This document shows positions 1 to 5,200 of a stretch of DNA of 6,936 nt, piece by piece. The translations under genes were made by a program, and so were the position numbers. Source of the DNA: Clostridia bacterium (lineage in GTDB: Bacteria > Bacillota_A > Clostridia > Oscillospirales > CAG-382). Where the stretch lies: positions 1 to 6,936 of the forward strand of contig JAFWWX010000011.1 of NCBI GenBank assembly GCA_017517985.1, in the 5' to 3' direction. Below the pieces are notes generated by a model. That model ran no database searches, had not been told where the DNA came from, and saw only the letters and a program-made list of their open reading frames with translations. Position 1 is the first letter of the stretch, and each line of letters begins with the position of its first letter.

Positions 1-1
1 A

Positions 2-33
2 AAGGGCAGTCAAAAGGCTGCCCTTAACTTTTT
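2..33 (+). terminator. Hairpin plus T-run, likely terminator or attenuator
   Basis: A perfect 8-bp inverted repeat, AAGGGCAG (2-9) and CTGCCCTT (18-25), encloses an 8-nt loop and is followed by five T residues (29-33). This is the layout of a rho-independent terminator, probably for a gene left of the window. The ribosome binding site of the next gene (GGAGG, 34-38) follows directly, with no room for a promoter between them. Either the operon is transcribed by read-through, so that the hairpin works as a leaky attenuator, or the hairpin has another role in the 5' region. The stem is seen directly; its function is inferred. Confidence 0.6.
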
Positions 34-49
34 GGAGGTAAATATATAA

Positions 50-370
50 ATGGTATGTAATTACAGTAACACTATTGCAATAAAGCACGGTATCAATTCC
101 GCACTTATTGCAGGCTTTATCAACTACCGTTTAACGCATACAGACACCAAGTTTGAGGGCAGACCTTTTGTACGCATAACACAAAAATCTTTGACAGCCA
201 CATTCCCCTTTATGGGTGAAAAGGCTGTGCGAAATGCGATTAAACGGCTCGTGAAAGCAAATGTTATTTCGGTCAAGCAGTTCAGAAAATCAAAGTTTGA
301 CCATGCAAATTTCTATGCTCTCACGCAGTACGGCAAAACACTCATGGAAGGAGTTGAAGATATTGAGTGA
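50..370 (+). CDS. Small winged-helix DNA-binding protein
   Basis: This 106-residue protein looks like a single winged helix-turn-helix domain. Residues 5-28 form a first helical segment (YSNTIAIKHGINSALIAGF) of the type that opens many Firmicute replication or regulatory wHTH proteins. Residues 44-71 give the helix-turn-helix (TQKSLTATFPFMGEKAVRNA, then a basic IKRLVK segment). Residues 72-92 form the wing, with basic KQFRKSKFDH. The start ATG has GGAGG at 34-38, 11 nt upstream, which is slightly long but acceptable. The end overlaps the next gene by 8 nt, suggesting coupling. It is far shorter than full replication initiators, which carry a second domain, so it is more likely an accessory replication, transfer or regulatory DNA-binding protein. 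The fold is fairly secure; its target and role are unknown. Confidence 0.8.
   Translation: MVCNYSNTIAIKHGINSALIAGFINYRLTHTDTKFEGRPFVRITQKSLTATFPFMGEKAVRNAIKRLVKANVISVKQFRKSKFDHANFYALTQYGKTLMEGVEDIE
348..353 (+). promoter_or_regulatory. RBS that sets a TTG start at 363
   Basis: AAGGAG lies 9 nt upstream of TTG 363, inside the last codons of the wHTH gene. The alternative in-frame ATG at 378 has no comparable Shine-Dalgarno sequence, so the TTG is the preferred start of the next gene. Confidence 0.65.
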
Positions 371-962
371 AAAACGAATGGTTGAGGGTTATGAAATAAC
401 CCAAGCCTTTGAAATCGGTAAAACCGAAATTATACTCGGCGAAAATCCCAATGCACCTGACAATATGATTTATCTGGTTGCCAGTTGCGAAAACAACGGC
501 ATTTTCACAAGATATAACGATGTTCTTATAGGTGATGACTTTGCCGAACTTGCGAAGATCTTTGCAGAAAGAATTGCATCCGAAGCAGACAGAGTTATGG
601 AGGAAAATTCAAAAATATCTATTGATAAAACTCCGCTTACTGCCGAGAATTGCGATTCTGTAAGCTACAATGATTCAATCAAAGACAATGTTGTAGTTAT
701 AAAAGCAGAAATCTTCAAACCCGAATACAGAATGTCCGTAAATCAGATTTGTCTTTGCACGGGCGGTTTTGGCTCGTCTGCAAACTCAAGAGGTACAGCG
801 TGTTTCTGTACTAATCTTTACACGGGAGAATCCGTGCAGTTCAAACGTCAGGATGTTCTCGGTACTATTGAAAAAGACAAACTCCCCGATTGGGCAAAGG
901 AAGGTCTTGAAAAGGTACTGAAAGAACGTGCCGACAGAAGAAAGGAAAGGGATGCAAGATGA
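363..962 (+). CDS. Conserved element-borne protein of unknown function with two CxC pairs
   Basis: This is a 199-residue protein if it starts at TTG 363 (MSEKRMVEGYEITQ), or 194 residues from ATG 378. TTG is preferred because AAGGAG is well placed and the gene then overlaps the upstream stop. I recognise its general type from Clostridia mobile elements (an N-terminal MVEGYEIT segment and a C-terminal ACFCTNLYTGE segment) but know no demonstrated function. Residues 55-80 (GDDFAELAKIFAERIASEAD region) look helical. C130xC132 and C147xC149 flank a Gly/Ser-rich stretch (TGGFGSSANSRG) and could bind a metal or form a redox centre, which is speculation. The tail (about 165-199) is a charged helix rich in K, R and E. 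There is no signal peptide or membrane segment, so it is cytoplasmic. It is joined to the next gene by a 4-nt ATGA overlap, so the two products are probably made in step. Confidence 0.75.
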   Translation: MSEKRMVEGYEITQAFEIGKTEIILGENPNAPDNMIYLVASCENNGIFTRYNDVLIGDDFAELAKIFAERIASEADRVMEENSKISIDKTPLTAENCDSVSYNDSIKDNVVVIKAEIFKPEYRMSVNQICLCTGGFGSSANSRGTACFCTNLYTGESVQFKRQDVLGTIEKDKLPDWAKEGLEKVLKERADRRKERDAR

Positions 963-1912
963 CAGATTTGTATGTAACTCCTACAACTACCAACCTTGAA
1001 AAATACACATTCAAACAGAGTCAGCAGTTATATCAGCAGACAGGCTGTATAGGTTATCTTCGTGCGGATATGGGATATAACGGACAAGAGTTCAATTCCA
1101 CTTGGAATGACGTCTGTACTTTTTTCAAGACAGATGAGTTCAAAAAGGAATTTGACGATGTTATCAATGCACTCCGCCTTGATGATACCTATGGCAGACT
1201 GCTCAATGACAGAACAAGGCTCAGCCGTTATTGTCACGAACACGCAAAGCAGTACAGCGGTGCGGATAATCAGTATTACGGCGTAAGAGTTGATACGGAT
1301 AATCACACTTATCTTTTAAGGCTCAATCCGAGGCAGGGCGAATACAACCTTTACTGCTACTGCTTTGTAAAGCAGTATTTTGAAACACATCTTGTTCAGG
1401 CAAGTAAGGGAATCCGCTTTATTACTCCCTCATACAGACCTGTTTTCACCATTCCCGATGGCGATAAAATCAGAATTCTTCGCCTTGACGGTGAAAAGGT
1501 CGATAAGTCTTGCAGATATATTGATGATTACCACACCGAGGTCGGTGACAGGCTTTATCACATCTGCGAATTTGCCGAGATAATAGAAAGAAACGGCAGT
1601 AAGGTCATTCCTTTGCGTTCATCACTTCCCGAAAGATGTTATTCTGTTTCACCCTCAAACGGTCATCTCATTATTATCACAAAGGGTGAAAACGAACATT
1701 CAGATGTAAATGACAGCAACAACTCACCCGAAAGGAACAGAGAACTTGCTGACGGTCATAACAGCGAAATGGGAGTAACAAAAGCACAGGAAGCGGCAAT
1801 GCTCGCAGGCTCTTTAAAAGGTTGGAACACACCCGAAGCAGACCCACAAAACTATGATGACAACGGCACACCCGTCAAGACAAAACATAAAGACCGAGGT
1901 GATGCACGATGA
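959..1912 (+). CDS. Conserved element-borne protein of unknown function (317 aa)
   Basis: The 317-residue protein starts at an ATG in an ATGA overlap with the upstream stop, with AAAGG-type purines about 8-15 nt before it. Three blocks resemble a protein family I associate with Firmicute conjugative elements, though I cannot name a function. They are residues 29-80 (IGYLRADMGYNG, then KTDEFKKEFDDVINALRLDD), residues 118-155 (YLLRLNPRQGEYNLYCYCF and KGIRFITPSY), and residues 185-210 (CRYIDDYHTEVGDRLYHICE). A polar linker at about 240-268, rich in N, D, S and E, leads to a conserved C-terminal block at 272-305 (GVTKAQEAAMLAGSLKGWNT). The protein is soluble, with no membrane segment. The layout suggests a folded body with a short C-terminal interaction motif. 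Its last codons (DAR, stop) and the stop/start junction closely copy the end of the upstream gene. Confidence 0.8.
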   Translation: MTDLYVTPTTTNLEKYTFKQSQQLYQQTGCIGYLRADMGYNGQEFNSTWNDVCTFFKTDEFKKEFDDVINALRLDDTYGRLLNDRTRLSRYCHEHAKQYSGADNQYYGVRVDTDNHTYLLRLNPRQGEYNLYCYCFVKQYFETHLVQASKGIRFITPSYRPVFTIPDGDKIRILRLDGEKVDKSCRYIDDYHTEVGDRLYHICEFAEIIERNGSKVIPLRSSLPERCYSVSPSNGHLIIITKGENEHSDVNDSNNSPERNRELADGHNSEMGVTKAQEAAMLAGSLKGWNTPEADPQNYDDNGTPVKTKHKDRGDAR

Positions 1913-1944
1913 CAAGAAAAGTTATCGGACACCATGAAGGTTAA
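1909..1944 (+). CDS. 11-codon mini-ORF in an ATGA overlap, possible relay or remnant
   Basis: ATG 1909 overlaps the TGA stop of the 317-residue gene in the same ATGA arrangement as the preceding junction, and encodes MTRKVIGHHEG before TAA. It ends 1 nt before the ATG of the zinc-ribbon-like ORF (1946), and that ORF's GAAGG ribosome binding site lies inside it. It may be a short re-initiation relay that passes ribosomes from one gene to the next, the stub of a gene lost by deletion, or chance. The peptide has no recognisable domain. Confidence 0.3.
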   Translation: MTRKVIGHHEG

Positions 1945-1945
1945 T

Positions 1946-2098
1946 ATGAATAAACTCGGTTGCAGAAAATGCAGATACCACAACGAAAATGTTTGCAATA
2001 TCTGTTGGAAACGGGTTTATAAAGATTTTGAAGAAAGGAAGGTAAAGAAGAATGGCGAAAATACCAAACGAAGTAACCAAAAGGTTGAAACTTCTTGA
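1946..2098 (+). CDS. Small four-cysteine zinc-ribbon-like protein
   Basis: A 50-residue ORF encodes an N-terminal CRKCRYHNENVCNICW unit, i.e. two CxxC pairs (C6, C9 and C17, C20) about seven residues apart, followed by a strongly basic tail rich in K, R and N. Such spacing is typical of a small zinc ribbon that could bind DNA, RNA or protein. ATG 1946 is chosen because GAAGG (1936-1940) sits 5 nt upstream; ATG 1934 would add four residues without a clear RBS. The ORF lies in the same frame as the 317-residue gene, separated from it only by that gene's TGA. It overlaps the next gene by 47 nt, so the basic tail may have arisen by read-through into that gene's start. It is reported because of the cysteine pattern and RBS; no function can be assigned. 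Confidence 0.5.
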   Translation: MNKLGCRKCRYHNENVCNICWKRVYKDFEERKVKKNGENTKRSNQKVETS

Positions 2099-2273
2099 AA
2101 AACTCATTTCTCTCGGATATTCCACAGAGGAAGATATTAAGAAGCTCACTCCCAAGGATATTGCCGTAATTGATGATATATCCTTTACGGATATTATTGA
2201 AATTCAGCAGTTGCAGGAAAGCGTTAAGTCGAACAAGTTATTCTCTTATCTTGCTAAAACCAATGAAAAGTGA
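2052..2273 (+). CDS. Small helical conserved element protein (73 aa)
   Basis: This 73-residue protein starts at ATG 2052 with AGGAAGG (2036-2042) 9 nt upstream. It is almost entirely helical: residues 4-22 (IPNEVTKRLKLLEKLISLGY), a T/D-rich middle with short repeated helix starts (STEEDIKKLTPKDIAVIDDI), then a helix and a conserved-looking end (ESVKSNKLFSYLAK). I recognise small proteins of this pattern placed just before the large helicase/methylase gene of Firmicute conjugative elements, but no function is known to me. The short helix-turn-helix pairs look like a small DNA- or protein-binding module; this is inference. Its stop codon overlaps the ribosome binding site of the giant gene, so the two are probably translationally coupled. 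Confidence 0.75.
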   Translation: MAKIPNEVTKRLKLLEKLISLGYSTEEDIKKLTPKDIAVIDDISFTDIIEIQQLQESVKSNKLFSYLAKTNEK

Positions 2274-2278
2274 GGTGG
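2272..2278 (+). promoter_or_regulatory. RBS that sets the TTG start of the giant gene
   Basis: GAGGTGG lies 5 nt before TTG 2284 and overlaps the stop codon of the 73-residue gene. An in-frame TAA at 2281-2283 rules out any start further upstream. The next in-frame ATG is at 2722, inside conserved coding sequence, so TTG 2284 is the start. Confidence 0.8.
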
Positions 2279-2283
2279 TTTAA

Positions 2284-5200
2284 TTGGCAAGTAAACTGCA
2301 AATTGTAACTGCCATATTCAATGACGAGGTTAATAAGGCTACGGAAAGTCAGCAGAATTGGACTTCATTTTTGAGAACGGCAGCAAATAACTTTAAATAC
2401 AGTTTCCCTGACCAAATCCTTATCTATGCTCAAAAACCCGAAGCTACGGCTTGTGCGGAAATCAGTTTTTGGAATGAAAAGTTCCACCGCTGGGTAAACC
2501 GAGGTGCGACTGGTATTGCTCTGTTAAACTTTACGGGTAATAATCCTAAACTTCGTTATGTTTTCGATGTGTCGGATACCAATTCAAGACAGAACATTGA
2601 CATCCCTTCTTGGCAGGTCGAAGAACGATACGAAGCCGAGATTATCGAAGCTCTTGAAAATGCTTTCGGCGAAATTGGTAGAGGCTCACTTGCTTCAATC
2701 ATTGATGATACCGCACAGAATATGGTTGACGATAATATCCTTGATTATCTTTACAACTTGGATGAAGCCAAGTACGGCAGTTTCCTTGAAGATTTTGATG
2801 AGGATAATTTAAGGTCAGTGTTGAGAAATACTCTTGTCAGCAGTATCGGATATATGATGATGACGAGGTGCGGAATAAATGCTGATGATTTCTATGACCC
2901 CGAGGATTTCAAAGACCTCTATAATTTTAACACTCACGAAACAATAATCGCATTAGGCTCTGCTACAAGTGAAATAGCCGAAATGGGACTTCGTGAAATT
3001 GAAACAACAGTAAAAGCTCTTCAAAAAGAAGAAAAAAATAAAAATCGCACATTTGTCAGTTCATATGATTTCGGATATGATGAGGGTGCAAAGAAAAAAA
3101 CAGACACCGAAAGGAGAAATGAAGATGTCACAGATAACTTACAGACAGGTCGGAGATTACAGAATCCCGAACATCACTCTGTCAGCGGAGGAGAAGAACG
3201 CTACACTTGGCAAGTACGGATTGATGAGGAAGAATTACCTGATGAATCACCGGAAAGTGAAGTTCAACACACTTCTGATGACGGGCGAACTGATGAAACA
3301 CCTGCTTCAGACGGAACAGGAAGCACAGCAGATGTTGGAACAGATAACCGAACAGATGATGAAATCCGAAGGAGTGACGGAAACCCTGAAAGAGACCGAC
3401 CAGATGAGGTGGGTGCAGATGATGAACAACATCAGAGCATCAGCCGAGGAAACGGTACTGAAGGAACTGATCTACAGCTAAGCAATCACGACTTCGATGC
3501 ACGTTGGAACGGTATCGAATATTTCCACCAAGATAAAGAAAAAAACGAGCTGATTAAAACATTTTTGGCTCCGCATACAGAAGAAATCGCTATGTTCTAT
3601 GAAAGTCATCCCGACAAAAAAGAACGTAGCGATTTTATTATGTCTTTCTTTAATTCTGCACCGTATGAAATCACTCTCTCCAATGGTGTAAAAGCAGGAT
3701 TTGAAGCCTATTCCGATGCCATAAGATTATGGCGTAATGACGGAACTGAACTTCGTGAAGCGTGGCAAAAATGGTTTCAGATTGAACGAAGCGTTTTCGG
3801 ACTTATGCTTATGGAGGAATGGACAGAGCCGCAGGCTTTGCTTTTGCCGGGTGTTGAAAAACAGATGGAACTTATCGGCACGAAAGTAAATAACGAGGCA
3901 CCTTTGTTTCTTCCTCAATCTGCTGTCGATTATGTGCTTTGTGGCGGTAGTGATTTCAGCGAAGGCAAAATGCGTATTTACAGGCAATTTACAGAAAGTC
4001 TTTCTCAAGAAGAAAATATTAAATTTCTTAAAAACGAATACGGAACAGGCGGTCATTCAAATGCTCTCCCCGGAAGTGGATTTTGGGAAGGTCACGACTC
4101 AAAAGGTATTGAAATATCTGACCATTACAGTGTTCCTCCAAGACGAGTTTTGTTGAAGTGGAATTATGTTGAAAGCCGTCTTTCGGCACTTATAAAGTCT
4201 GACAGATACTTAAACCCAAAAGAAAAGGAAATGTATCCGCAATGGCTTGAAAACCGACTGATAATCGAAGAAGAATGGCGGATTGAAAATGAAGTCCGTC
4301 AGTTACTCAGAAATGCCCCTGAAGAAAAGGAACAACCTAAAGAATACAGGTACGAATACAATCTCGGAGATACGGTTTATATCGGTGCAGATGAATATAC
4401 AATTATTTCACTTGAAGACCCCGTTATACTCAGCAACATCCAATATCCTCTTTTCACGGAAGAATTTTCAAAAGCAGTATTTGAGAAAAGAGTAAGAGAA
4501 AATCCTGCAAATAATCATTTGAGAGTAGAAGTTGATGTTGAAAGACCTGCTGTGAATGATGAAGCTGAAACAGAAATTGACGAAAGCAATAAACCCGATT
4601 TCTTGCTTAAATATGAGCAGGTGCAAAAGGAAAATCCCGATAGTGTAGTTCTTCTGCACACAGGAGGATTTTATAACGCATTCGGCAAGGATGCCGAAAT
4701 TCTTTCAATGCATACTCACTATACAGCACCCAGAAAGAACCTTTACGGTAATGTTTTTACACCTTGCTGTCAGATTCTTGACTTTAATCTGAGTTATTGT
4801 GTTAAGGAACTCAATGCACAAAACATTGATATTGTAGTAATGTCATTGGATAAAGGTGTAATTGACAGATATTCCGCTACTCCTATATTGGATGAAGTCG
4901 AGATTCCCGAAATCACAGAAAGTAACCGTAATAATTTCTTGGATGAATACAATGAGATAAAAGCTGACAATCCCGATTCAGTTGTTTTATATCAGGTCGG
5001 AGATTTCTTTGAAGCATTCAATGATGATGCAAAAACTCTGGCAAGTTCGCTTCAACTTGTTCTTACCTCAAGAGCTGTAAACGATAATGAAAGGGTACCA
5101 ATGGTTGGTTTCCCTGTTCATAGACTTGAAGCATATCTTGAAAATATCCGAAAAGAAAGCAGAGTAGTCATTTCGGCAATTCCCGATGGTGAAACTGCAA

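Noticed and set aside
41..50. TATATAAA as a -10 promoter box
   Set aside because: It sits between the RBS and the start codon, so a transcript from it would start inside the gene; no -35 is visible.
261..362. Extension of the 199-residue gene upstream to a TTG at 261
   Set aside because: It would overlap the wHTH gene by more than 100 bases and add a Ser-rich shadow peptide without RBS; AAGGAG points to TTG 363.
1028..1306. 92-codon reverse-strand ORF with hydrophobic segments
   Set aside because: Antisense to the conserved N-terminal block of the 317-residue protein; the hydrophobicity follows from complementing acidic and polar codons.
2558..2812. 84-codon + strand ORF in the same alternate frame as tnpV
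   Set aside because: Considered as a second nested gene, but the sequence is a low-complexity shadow of the ArdC-adjacent region, without RBS or family match.
3053..3124. Longer TnpV starting at TTG 3053
   Set aside because: The added residues are the shadow of the giant frame and do not resemble TnpV; the AAGGAG at 3111-3116 fits ATG 3125.
3061..3480. The linker as a frameshift or sequencing error joining two genes
   Set aside because: The giant frame is the same before, within and after the region, with no frame change; both frames are simply open.
3727..4056. 109-codon reverse-strand ORF
   Set aside because: Antisense to a conserved part of the giant gene; low-quality composition and no recognisable domain.
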